A stretch of DNA of 64,000 nucleotides, taken from positions 1 to 64,000 of the forward strand of contig JBPOFA010000011.1 of the NCBI GenBank assembly GCA_051251595.1, written 5' to 3'. Position numbers and translations under genes: made by a program. Under the pieces are notes generated by a model that ran no database searches, had not been told where the DNA came from, and worked only from the letters and a program-made list of their open reading frames with translations. Of this stretch, positions 34,129 through 41,827 are shown piece after piece. This stretch comes from NORP110 sp051251595 (GTDB lineage Bacteria; Pseudomonadota; Alphaproteobacteria; Rhodobacterales; Rhodobacteraceae). The number at the start of each line of letters is the position of its first letter. Positions within the stretch are counted from its first letter, which is position 1.

Positions 34129-35260
34129 GCGGCGTCATCGGTGTGGTTGCGGGAACACGCCCATATTCATGGGGCAGTGAACAGGTCTTGAGGTTCGGCA
34201 ATACCCTTTCCCCAAAGCTTTTGCATTCATCAAGATGCGGATAGCCCGAGAAAATGAACGCCCGGATGCCCATTTTTTGATAGGCCTCAATCTCAGACAT
34301 AACCTGATCTGTCGATCCGACAAGGGCGGCGCCACAGCCTGATCTGGCGCGGCCAATTCCCGTCCATAGATGCGGTTCGATATATCCGAACTGGTCCGCC
34401 AGCTCGCGCGCACGCGCCTGATGGCTGACGCCAAGCGAAATGCTGTCATGGGCGCGATCGCGGATCAGCTTGCCATATTCATCATCCAGCTTGGACACCA
34501 GATATTCGGCATATTCTTTGGCCTCAGCCTCTGTGTCGCGCACGATCATGTGCACGCGTAACCCGTAATCCAATGTCCGGCCATAGCCCTGAGCCCGTTC
34601 ATTCACCGCCTTCATCCGTTCGGCAATCGTGTCTTTGGGCTCTGGCCACATCAGATAGACATCGCAATGTTCAGCGCACAGGTCTAGAGCGGCCGGGGAA
34701 TAGCCGCCGAAATACAAAAGCGGTCCACCCGTTTGGTAGGGGCGGGCTGGGTCGGTGGGAACAGCTGTGAAATCATAGACTTCGCCATGGTGGTTGATTT
34801 CATCCTGGGTCCAGGCTTGTTTCAGGATTTCAACCACTTCGCGGCTGCGTTGATAGCGGAAACTGCTTTCCTCTTTCTGCCCCGGGAAATCCGAAGAGAT
34901 GATATTGACGGTCAACCGCCCCTTCATCATGTGGTCAAGCGTCGCGATGGTGCGGGCCAACATGATGGGCTGCATTTCCCCACAGCGGACGGCGGCCAAC
35001 ATATTGATGCTGTCCGTAATCGGGGCGCAGCCTGCGACGAAGGACAACGTATCCTGACCGACCTGATAGGATGACGGGCACAGGATGTTTCGAAACCCCT
35101 GTTTTTCGGCCTCTTTGACGATCGAGGAGCAATGATCCCAGCTGGATCGAAGCGATCCGTCTGGCACGCCCAGAAACTGGTAATCGTCCGAACATAGCGC
35201 CGAAAACCAGGATATTTCAGCCGCGTCCAGATCGGCTGAGGTCACGGGAACAACTGTCAT
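34106..35260 (-). CDS. FMNH2-dependent monooxygenase, SsuD/SmoC-like (luciferase fold)
   Basis: 384 residues with GGGAGAG before the ATG. It follows the alkanesulfonate monooxygenase plan: a TIM-barrel start, Ala-Ala-Val-Arg-Cys-Gly-Glu, then Thr-Ile-Ala-Thr-Leu-Asp-His. It continues with Leu-Tyr-Phe-Gly-Gly-Tyr-Ser near residue 195, and near the end Leu-Trp-Thr-Gly-Ile-Gly-Arg-Ala-Arg-Ser-Gly-Cys-Gly-Ala-Ala-Leu-Val-Gly. Phe-Ile-Phe-Ser-Gly-Tyr-Pro-His-Leu-Asp-Glu then follows. SsuD and SmoC cleave C-S bonds of sulfonates, releasing sulfite and an aldehyde. Sugar-handling neighbours (Gfo/Idh and beta-hydroxyacid dehydrogenases, importer) make a sulfosugar such as sulfoquinovose a reasonable candidate, but other sulfonates or sulfones are possible. 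Confidence 0.85.
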   Translation of the reverse strand: MTVVPVTSADLDAAEISWFSALCSDDYQFLGVPDGSLRSSWDHCSSIVKEAEKQGFRNILCPSSYQVGQDTLSFVAGCAPITDSINMLAAVRCGEMQPIMLARTIATLDHMMKGRLTVNIISSDFPGQKEESSFRYQRSREVVEILKQAWTQDEINHHGEVYDFTAVPTDPARPYQTGGPLLYFGGYSPAALDLCAEHCDVYLMWPEPKDTIAERMKAVNERAQGYGRTLDYGLRVHMIVRDTEAEAKEYAEYLVSKLDDEYGKLIRDRAHDSISLGVSHQARARELADQFGYIEPHLWTGIGRARSGCGAALVGSTDQVMSEIEAYQKMGIRAFIFSGYPHLDECKSFGERVLPNLKTCSLPHEYGRVPATTPMTPLGAGPRV

Positions 35261-35317
35261 CGAATCTCTCCCTAAATCGATATTTTTCTTGCATAGCAGG
35301 CGAAATTAGGTAGATCA

Positions 35318-36052
35318 ATGGTGTATCAATTTCGCAATAACGGACCATCCATGCCCAAAACCGGTGCTCTTCCTGTCTATCTTCAGATCAGTGAAATGCT
35401 GATCCGAGAGATCGAGGCCGGGCATCTGTTGGATGGCGAACGGCTGGCGCCGGAACGTAAAATGGCGGCCAGCATGAAGATTTCTGTGGGCACGCTGCGC
35501 AAAGCCCTTTCGGATCTTGAAACCAAAGGGTTGCTGGAACGCCGGCAAGGGTCGGGGAATTATATTCGCGCTCAGGCCGCACCTGACAGCATCTACGCGT
35601 TTTTCCGCCTTGAATTGCACCGGGGCGGCGGGCTGCCCAGGGCCAAAGTTCTGGACGTCGCCACATGCGCTAAGCCTGACGATGTGCCGGGCTTTGGTGT
35701 CTCTGACACCGGGCACCGTATTCGGAGGTTGCGCCTTTTGGATGATATGCCCGTCGCACTGGAAGAAATCTGGCTGGATGCAAGCGCGGCCGAACGGATT
35801 CTGGAAACCGAACTGTCAGATTCACTTTATCTTTATTACAAAAACCGATTAGGTCTCTGGATCGCGCGCGCCGAAGACCGCGTTGGCACGGGGCGCATAC
35901 CGGATTGGGCCTCCGATGATTTTCAGTGCGCCCCCCAAGCCCATTGCGGTTTCATAGAGCGGATGGGCTGGGACGGTGACAACAACAGTGTCGAATTTTC
36001 ACGCACGTGGTTTGACGCAGACAAAGCCCGCTATGTGGCACGTTTGAGGTAG
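35318..36052 (+). CDS. GntR family (HutC/UTRA) transcriptional regulator
   Basis: 244 residues. The ATG at 35318 has AGGTAG just upstream; an ATG at 35351 (Met-Pro-Lys-Thr-Gly) is an alternative. The winged helix-turn-helix shows Leu-Pro-Val-Tyr-Leu-Gln-Ile, then Leu-Ala-Pro-Glu-Arg-Lys-Met-Ala, then Val-Ser-type Gly-Thr-Leu-Arg-Lys-Ala-Leu and Gly-Ser-Gly-Asn-Tyr-Ile. A UTRA ligand domain follows from about residue 95. It is divergent from the monooxygenase/flavin reductase pair and cotranscribed with the next dehydrogenase (7-base gap), so it probably controls both sides. Confidence 0.9.
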   Translation: MVYQFRNNGPSMPKTGALPVYLQISEMLIREIEAGHLLDGERLAPERKMAASMKISVGTLRKALSDLETKGLLERRQGSGNYIRAQAAPDSIYAFFRLELHRGGGLPRAKVLDVATCAKPDDVPGFGVSDTGHRIRRLRLLDDMPVALEEIWLDASAAERILETELSDSLYLYYKNRLGLWIARAEDRVGTGRIPDWASDDFQCAPQAHCGFIERMGWDGDNNSVEFSRTWFDADKARYVARLR

Positions 36053-36059
36053 GACAAGA

Positions 36060-37151
36060 ATGACGAACAAAACCCGATATGGGATCATCGGCTGCGGCAT
36101 GATGGGGCATGAACATCTTCGCAATATCGCGCTGTTTCCGGATGCCGAAGTGGCCGCGATATTCGAACCCGACGCCGCAATGGCCGCCTCTGCCCGCAAA
36201 GAGGCCCCGAATGCCGCCTTTGTGGACAGTGTCGATGCGCTGATCGCCTATGAGGGGCTGGACGCTTTGGTGATCGTGTCCCCGAACCACATGCATTTGG
36301 GTCAGATGGAGCTGATTTCAAAAACACGGCCATTGCCTGTTTTGGTCGAAAAGCCCTTGTTCACCGATGCCAAGGATCAGGGCAGGGTGCGCGACCTGAT
36401 AAAGACCTATCCCGCGCCGGTTTGGGTGGCGATGGAATATCGCTATATGCCCCCAATCGCCAGATTTCTGGAAGCGGTCCAAGAGGCGACCGGCGGCATA
36501 AAGATGCTGTCGATCCGCGAACACCGCTTTCCGTTTCTGGAAAAAGTCGGTGACTGGAACCGGTTCAACAAAAACACCGGCGGGACGCTCGTCGAAAAAT
36601 GCTGCCATTTCTTTGATCTGATGCGCCTTGCCATCCCGGCGGATCCGGTGCGGATCATGGCCTCTGCCGGGCAATCGGTGAACCACCTTGATGAGACCTA
36701 TGAGGGGGCGACCCCGGACATCTGGGACAATGGCTATGTCATTGTAGATTTTGCCGATGGTGCGCGGGCAATGCTGGATCTATGCATGTTTGCCGAAGGC
36801 TCTGCCTATCAGGAAGAAATCTCGGCCGTCGGACCGACCGGCAAGATTGAGGCCCTGGTGCCGGGTCCGGGACGGTTCTGGCCCGCTGAATTGGGGCCAG
36901 CGCCCATTCCGCGTTTGGTGATGAGCCCGCGTAACCCGTCGGGGCGTCGCGACATTGAAATCCCGGTGGATGAAAAGCTGCTGACATCGGGCGACCACAA
37001 TGGTGCGACCTATTTTCAGCACAAGAATTTCCTTGAAATGGTGCGCAACGGCACGCCGCCCGCTGTGTCCTTGGCGGATGGGGATTGGGCCGTGCGCATG
37101 GGAATGGCCGCGCAGGATTCAGCCCGAGAAGGCCGGGTGATCGAATTTTAG
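36060..37151 (+). CDS. Gfo/Idh/MocA family oxidoreductase
   Basis: 363 residues. It has Ile-Ile-Gly-Cys-Gly-Met-Met-Gly near residue 8, Val-Glu-Lys-Pro near residue 97, and Gly-Gly-Thr-Leu-Val-Glu-Lys-Cys-Cys-His-Phe-Phe-Asp near residue 180, the catalytic Lys/His/Asp arrangement of inositol-dehydrogenase-like members. It is not obviously paralogous to the other four in this window. It lies 7 bases after the GntR gene, divergent from the SsuD-like monooxygenase. It could reduce the aldehyde formed by desulfonation or oxidise the sugar first; both are inference. Confidence 0.9.
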   Translation: MTNKTRYGIIGCGMMGHEHLRNIALFPDAEVAAIFEPDAAMAASARKEAPNAAFVDSVDALIAYEGLDALVIVSPNHMHLGQMELISKTRPLPVLVEKPLFTDAKDQGRVRDLIKTYPAPVWVAMEYRYMPPIARFLEAVQEATGGIKMLSIREHRFPFLEKVGDWNRFNKNTGGTLVEKCCHFFDLMRLAIPADPVRIMASAGQSVNHLDETYEGATPDIWDNGYVIVDFADGARAMLDLCMFAEGSAYQEEISAVGPTGKIEALVPGPGRFWPAELGPAPIPRLVMSPRNPSGRRDIEIPVDEKLLTSGDHNGATYFQHKNFLEMVRNGTPPAVSLADGDWAVRMGMAAQDSAREGRVIEF

Positions 37152-37230
37152 ATCCCGCATGACCACGATGCCATCTGGACACCAGTTGCAGCAGACCCGA
37201 TAACGAGGCCGCAAAACAAAGGGGCTGAAT

Positions 37231-38109
37231 ATGGCGCAAGAAACCGTCGGTATTATTGGTGTTGGTCTGATGGGCCATGGCATTGCAATGAATGTCCAAA
37301 AGGCGGGGTTTGCGCTGCATTTTCTGGATCATCCGGGAAACCAGCCGACACAGGATTTGGCCGAAAAAGGCGCCACCGCCCATGCCAGTGCCAAGGCTTT
37401 GGCCGCCGCTTGCGACAAGGTGATCCTGTGTGTCACCGGGGCACCGCAGGTCGAAGCGGTGATTACCGGGGCCAATGGGCTGCTGGATGGCCTGCGGCCC
37501 GGCAGCTTGATCATTGATTGTTCCACATCCTTGCCGGATGTCTCTCATAAAATGGCCAGCGCGGTGCAGGACAAGGGGGGGCGCTATATCGACGCCCCGA
37601 TGACGCGCACCCCGAAAGAGGCGGCAGAGGGACGGTTGAACCTGATCGTTGGCGGCCAAGCCGAGGACATCGCAGAGGCGCGCCCCGTCTTGGAAAGCTT
37701 TTCCGAAAACATCTCTTTGGCGGGGGGGATTGGCACCGGCCACACGATGAAGCTGTTGCACAATTTCGTGTCGCTTGGCTTTTCCGCCGTCCTGACAGAG
37801 GCCGCTGCCGTGGCCCGTGACAGCGGTGTCGCCGGAGAGGCGTTTCACGATATTCTGGCCAAAGGCGGCGGCGCTGGCGTCGTGCTGGACCGATTGACGC
37901 CCTACATCCTGCAGGATGATTGCGGGTCGTTCTTGTTCAGCCTGTCCAATTGCAGCAAAGACACCGGCTATTACCGCGACATGGTCGAACAGGTCGGCAG
38001 CGCACATGGAATGGCCGATGCGGTGGAACATTTGTACAGTTCCATGGCCGAAAAAGGACATGGAGAGGTCTATGTGCCCGAACTGATCGAATTGCTTCGG
38101 CGCCAATAA
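37231..38109 (+). CDS. Beta-hydroxyacid dehydrogenase family protein (3-hydroxyisobutyrate dehydrogenase-like)
   Basis: 292 residues with AAAGGGGCTG before the ATG. The Rossmann motif Gly-Val-Gly-Leu-Met-Gly is at the N-terminus. The substrate-site Asp-Cys-Ser-Thr-Ser follows near residue 93. Asp-Ala-Pro-Met-Thr-Arg-Thr-Pro-Lys-Glu-Ala, which replaces the usual Ala-Pro-Val-Ser-Gly-Gly, is near residue 122, and catalytic Lys occurs in His-Thr-Met-Lys-Leu-Leu-His-Asn near residue 171. Family members reduce semialdehydes; sulfolactaldehyde reductases belong here, which fits the sulfonate context. The altered 122-132 loop points to an unusual substrate. It lies 79 bases after the Gfo/Idh gene. 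Confidence 0.88.
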   Translation: MAQETVGIIGVGLMGHGIAMNVQKAGFALHFLDHPGNQPTQDLAEKGATAHASAKALAAACDKVILCVTGAPQVEAVITGANGLLDGLRPGSLIIDCSTSLPDVSHKMASAVQDKGGRYIDAPMTRTPKEAAEGRLNLIVGGQAEDIAEARPVLESFSENISLAGGIGTGHTMKLLHNFVSLGFSAVLTEAAAVARDSGVAGEAFHDILAKGGGAGVVLDRLTPYILQDDCGSFLFSLSNCSKDTGYYRDMVEQVGSAHGMADAVEHLYSSMAEKGHGEVYVPELIELLRRQ

Positions 38110-38169
38110 CCCCAGTGACTTACGGCCCTAGATTGATGTCGTGCCAAAGCGCAGCAGTGCCGCCGGTTT

Positions 38170-39966
38170 TCAGTTCGGTGTTGCCCAGATCGGTGATCCC
38201 CAAGCGCGTTCCTGAATGATGGCAGGGACGTCCTGCATCAGCGGCAGGTTGTTGCGAACAGCGTCATAGGTTGACCATCTGGGCGTGGGAATTTCCAACA
38301 CCCGCGCGTAGTAAAAGGCGCCGTCAGACGGTGTGAAATCCGTGTCCGTCCAACTGCCCATCAAGGTTGCAGCGCCAATATCATTGGTGAATTTTGCCGT
38401 TGTAAGGTCAACGGTATTGCCAACGGGGGGCAACGCTCCGCTTGGGTCAATCTGCCGGTCCCCGGACCACGCAACGTCGATGATCTTTTCGTTCACATCA
38501 CCATAAGCATCGACCCAGCCTTTGATGATTTGGATACGGTCCAGATTAGCGCCATCCGGATCTTTTTGCGCGTAGACTGTGAAGGTCGGCGGGACGCTGT
38601 TGACGGGCAGGGTAGACCCCATGGGGACGCCATAGGCATAGCCTTCTTCCACCAGCGCCAGCGGGTCGGCCGGGTTGGGATTCAAATCGACCCCGGCAAA
38701 CATGCGGATGGACATCCGCGTGCCGGATGTCGCAAAGGTTTCGCGACGCTTCATTGCATCCCAAATCGCACTGCGGGTGTTCTCTGTCGCCCAAACACCT
38801 GCCAAAGCCCCGATGGACAGGTCCTTGCCATCAATCCATCCCCCAACACCAGCGTCACGGCGACGTTCTACGGTGCCATCCTCTGGCCCATGTCCGCCAA
38901 TAAATGTGTCTTCGGCCACCGCTCCGATCAGACCGTTATGGTTGTCAGTGCCGCCAGTAAACCCGTATTTGAAAGGGTTTACGCCCAGTTCCTGTTCCTT
39001 CTGCAAGCCGATCTTCAATCCGCCGCGCACAAAGTCACGTCCACTGAAAATTCGACCAGAATTCTTTTGGATCGAATCCGCATTCTCGAAATCCGAAAAC
39101 TCATCAGCGGCCCAAAACTTGCGGTGGACTTCTGAATTTCCCTTGATCTGCATCATCTCAATCAGCGGTTCAAACCGAAGCCGCGTGCGTGCATATTCGG
39201 TGGTCAGCGGGTTTCCATCGCTGTCCGTATTGGGGAACATCCGGCCCTTGGAGGCGTTTGAATTGTGCGGAATGGCCAAGAGATGACGGCCTTCGGCCTC
39301 TTGTTCCCGCATCCATTCCCACAAGGATTCTTCTGTATTGCCATCTATGTATCCAAACGGGAGATCCGGCGCATTTCCATCGCGAAACAGGATATTGCGA
39401 TGCAGGTTTGCCCCCTTTGGTGCGCCGGACCATTCAAAGCCAACCAGGGCCGTGAAAACACCGGGTTCATCATGTTGGTTGGCAGTGTCGACCATCAATT
39501 TCCAGGCGCTTTTCGTGGTCTCGGGCCCGGCGTAAAAATCCGGGTGGGTCGGCTTGGCGTCCCCTCGGTTTACGGAAATGACATATTTGTAAAACCAGTT
39601 TTGCTTTTCTTCCAGGGTCTGTAAATTCCTGAGTTCTTTCAGTTTCTCCTGATCATATCCGGGCGCGCCAGGGTTAATGGCGGAAAACATTTCCCCGATA
39701 TATTCAGCGTGATCTGTCACGGCCGCGAAATCGAGCGGTCGTTTCAACTGTTGCATCTGCCCGTTGATGTCAAAGGCTTCCCCCTTGGCAAACCGATAGG
39801 CCATATCAGGGGTTTGACGATCATCCCCGATGTAGGAATCCAGCGAATACATCGTGTGCATATGCGTTTCCCCAAAATACGCATCACGAAGCGGGTTTTG
39901 CTGTGCGTTTGATAGCGTGACCGAAGAAAGCATGAATGCCGCGGTGTAAAGAGTCGGCTTTAGCAT
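38170..39966 (-). CDS. DUF3604 domain protein, exported
   Basis: 598 residues from the ATG at 39966, followed by a signal peptide ending near Ser-Asn-Ala-Gln; a longer frame reaches 40002. The chain begins with Tyr-Phe-Gly-Glu-Thr-His-Met-His-Thr and contains Thr-Asp-His-Ala-Glu, resembling PHP-like metal-binding motifs. It also has Gly-Gly-Thr-Asp-Asn-His-Asn-Gly and ends Glu-Arg-Ala-Trp-Gly-Ser-Pro-Ile-Trp, the usual DUF3604 end. The biochemical function of the family is not established. It is 45 bases from an SphA-like outer-membrane protein gene transcribed ahead of it, so the two probably form one unit. Confidence 0.88.
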   Translation of the reverse strand: MLKPTLYTAAFMLSSVTLSNAQQNPLRDAYFGETHMHTMYSLDSYIGDDRQTPDMAYRFAKGEAFDINGQMQQLKRPLDFAAVTDHAEYIGEMFSAINPGAPGYDQEKLKELRNLQTLEEKQNWFYKYVISVNRGDAKPTHPDFYAGPETTKSAWKLMVDTANQHDEPGVFTALVGFEWSGAPKGANLHRNILFRDGNAPDLPFGYIDGNTEESLWEWMREQEAEGRHLLAIPHNSNASKGRMFPNTDSDGNPLTTEYARTRLRFEPLIEMMQIKGNSEVHRKFWAADEFSDFENADSIQKNSGRIFSGRDFVRGGLKIGLQKEQELGVNPFKYGFTGGTDNHNGLIGAVAEDTFIGGHGPEDGTVERRRDAGVGGWIDGKDLSIGALAGVWATENTRSAIWDAMKRRETFATSGTRMSIRMFAGVDLNPNPADPLALVEEGYAYGVPMGSTLPVNSVPPTFTVYAQKDPDGANLDRIQIIKGWVDAYGDVNEKIIDVAWSGDRQIDPSGALPPVGNTVDLTTAKFTNDIGAATLMGSWTDTDFTPSDGAFYYARVLEIPTPRWSTYDAVRNNLPLMQDVPAIIQERAWGSPIWATPN

Positions 39967-40011
39967 GTTGTTTTCCCTTGGTGATTTTCTGGTCGGTGGC
40001 ATCGATGCAGG

Positions 40012-40995
40012 TTAAAAGGTAATGCCGGCAGTCAGCCAAAGCTTTTGCCCTTCGAACCTGCGTTTTCCGCCAAATTCCTGAATGTATTTGAGTTTGAAAT
40101 TGACCGGGGACGTCCCGATTTTGGTTGAATATGTGACAACCGGCCCAAGACCATACACGCTGGCCTGCAGACTTTTCGCCCCGGTAACGGCGCGAATGCT
40201 GTCGGCACCAGATCCGCTATCGTCCCCGATTTGATGATACGCGTACCCCGTTAGCCCCGCGACAACCCGATTTTTGAAATGTTGGGCGACCGTTCCTTCA
40301 AAATGGGCTTCTGGGGCGGTTTGATAGTCTGTCGCGGTGTTAATTGCACTGAACGTCACACCAAACGCACCGGTCAATTCCAACCCGGTTTCAGGGTTAA
40401 GATGGGTCACTGAGTAGGTGGGATCAAAGGCAAATCTGTTCTTGCCGATATTCAACACGTCAAAGGTTCTGGAAGACGCATTTACGGCTGCGGTGTTGTA
40501 ATTTCCGGTCGGCAGAAAAAACTGCAGGGCAAGGCTTGAATAAAGGTTTTCGTTTTTCCACCCGATAATCGGCGTCACCGTGAGGTCACCAAACCCTGTC
40601 TGGCTGTCTTTCAGGTTTCCGGTCAGACCATTGGTAAGGTCACCCGTTGCTGTAAGACGAACTTTTGCGACGGGCAGGTTGATGTTGAATGCCAGCGCGC
40701 CGCCCAACATTTCTTTTTCGGTAACATGTGTCAGGTTGAACTTATAGATTGCCGCCTTCAGGGATGGGCCGACCACGGCGGCACCACCAATGGCAATCAA
40801 AGACGTGTCGGCGGAATAGAACACAAAGTCATTGTTCAAATAGGTGCCCGGAGGCGGCAATGCCCCGGCCATAGAGTCTCTGCTGCCCAGAAGATAGGTT
40901 TCAGAGCCGCTTTCAGTTGCGTTCCCCGCCAATGGCAAAGCCAAGGTCGCAACGGTAAAAACCGCGCTGACCACGATGTTTTGCAAACGGTCCAT
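40012..40995 (-). CDS. SphA/MetA-pathway-type outer-membrane protein
   Basis: 327 residues with a signal peptide ending near Ala-Gly-Asn-Ala-Thr. The mature chain is barrel-like, with Gly-Phe-Gly-Asp-Leu-Thr-Val-Thr-Pro-Ile-Ile-Gly-Trp near residue 140 and Leu-Phe/Phe-Leu-Pro-Thr-Gly-Asn-Tyr soon after. It ends Leu-Thr-Ala-Gly-Ile-Thr-Phe. These are features of the Phenol_MetA_deg/SphA family, often found beside genes for uptake or breakdown of hydrophobic compounds. It is first in a unit with the DUF3604 gene and divergent from a Crp/Fnr regulator. Confidence 0.82.
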   Translation of the reverse strand: MDRLQNIVVSAVFTVATLALPLAGNATESGSETYLLGSRDSMAGALPPPGTYLNNDFVFYSADTSLIAIGGAAVVGPSLKAAIYKFNLTHVTEKEMLGGALAFNINLPVAKVRLTATGDLTNGLTGNLKDSQTGFGDLTVTPIIGWKNENLYSSLALQFFLPTGNYNTAAVNASSRTFDVLNIGKNRFAFDPTYSVTHLNPETGLELTGAFGVTFSAINTATDYQTAPEAHFEGTVAQHFKNRVVAGLTGYAYHQIGDDSGSGADSIRAVTGAKSLQASVYGLGPVVTYSTKIGTSPVNFKLKYIQEFGGKRRFEGQKLWLTAGITF

Positions 40996-41028
40996 TTTGT
41001 GTTCCCCTCAGCCCTGGATCTCTGCCAC

Positions 41029-41071
41029 GGTTGATCCGTGATCAGATTGAACTAAAGTTAACCGATCAACC
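41029..41071. promoter_or_regulatory. Inverted repeat between the divergent OMP and Crp/Fnr genes
   Basis: Arms GGTTGATC (41029-41036) and GATCAACC (41064-41071) are exact inverses separated by 27 bases. The left arm also contains TTGAT-x5-ATCAG, reminiscent of Crp/Fnr half sites but with a one-base longer spacer. It lies just upstream of the Crp/Fnr-type gene and may be its own operator. Confidence 0.35.
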
Positions 41072-41079
41072 AATTCCAA

Positions 41080-41808
41080 TTGTTTGCGGGGCTACATTTG
41101 CAGAATTTACCCAAGGTTCGCTCTCGCCATCAAAAAGTGCTCTTGGCGCAGGGGTGGTTGTCGACGGCGCCGAGCGACTTTAAGCGGGAAGTTACAAGCA
41201 AAATTCGGTATCAGTCCGTCGAAAAAGGAGAAGCGATTTTTCGCAGCGGTGATGCGTCCCGCGGTTTGGTCGCGATCGTTTCTGGGGCGGCTTTGGGCAG
41301 TGTCACGACGTTTGATCAAGGTGCCATTCCCGCACATTTGATGTTTCCGGGGTCCTGGATCGGCGCAACGACGGTCATTTCAGGAACCCAACACGAGTTT
41401 GGCCTGGTTGCCGCCAATACGTCGGTCTATGCGGCGATAAGTTTGTCGGATGTGAACAGTATCTTGGCTGACAGGCCTGAATTCTGGCGCGACCTTGCGA
41501 TATTGACGGTGGCCAACCAAAGAATACTGCTCGAAGCGGCGAAAGGCTTGATGTACCGATCTCCGCGGCGGCGGCTTATCGCGACTTTGTGTCGGTTGGT
41601 TGGGGCGGCCGAATACGAATGGTCGTCCCTTGATTTGCCGATAAGCCACACTGAACTGGCTGTGATGAGCAACCTGTCGCGCAGCTTTGTCGCCGATATC
41701 CTTGCGGATCTGGAAGACGCGGGGATTGTGGAACGGAACTATGGCTTCCTCAGCGTGCTAGACAAGGCCGGTCTGCATCAAGCCCTGTCCCAGCCGGTCC
41801 AGCCCTGA
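41080..41808 (+). CDS. Crp/Fnr family transcriptional regulator
   Basis: Up to 242 residues. No ATG suits the start: the frame opens with TTG at 41080, and GTG at 41137 is possible, so the true start is uncertain. A cyclic-nucleotide-binding-like domain (about 45-150) has Glu-Lys-Gly-Glu-Ala-Ile-Phe-Arg-Ser-Gly-Asp. The C-terminal helix-turn-helix contains Leu-Ala-Val-Met-Ser-Asn-Leu-Ser-Arg-Ser-Phe-Val-Ala-Asp-Ile-Leu. The FNR cysteine cluster is absent, so it is not an oxygen-sensing FNR. Its position suggests control of the divergent SphA-like/DUF3604 unit. Confidence 0.85.
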   Translation: MFAGLHLQNLPKVRSRHQKVLLAQGWLSTAPSDFKREVTSKIRYQSVEKGEAIFRSGDASRGLVAIVSGAALGSVTTFDQGAIPAHLMFPGSWIGATTVISGTQHEFGLVAANTSVYAAISLSDVNSILADRPEFWRDLAILTVANQRILLEAAKGLMYRSPRRRLIATLCRLVGAAEYEWSSLDLPISHTELAVMSNLSRSFVADILADLEDAGIVERNYGFLSVLDKAGLHQALSQPVQP

Positions 41809-41827
41809 CGGACCGGACCGACCGGCT

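Noticed and set aside
36739..38106. 455-codon open frame on the minus strand opposite the Gfo/Idh and beta-hydroxyacid dehydrogenase genes
   Set aside because: It covers two genes with clear family motifs, has no ribosome-binding site, and its translation is Pro/His/Gln-rich without any recognisable domain; it is an antisense shadow of GC-rich codons.
38110..38169. Alternative minus-strand frame suggesting a longer or frameshifted end of the DUF3604 gene
   Set aside because: The annotated end (Glu-Arg-Ala-Trp-Gly-Ser-Pro-Ile-Trp) matches the normal DUF3604 C-terminus, so no frameshift is needed.
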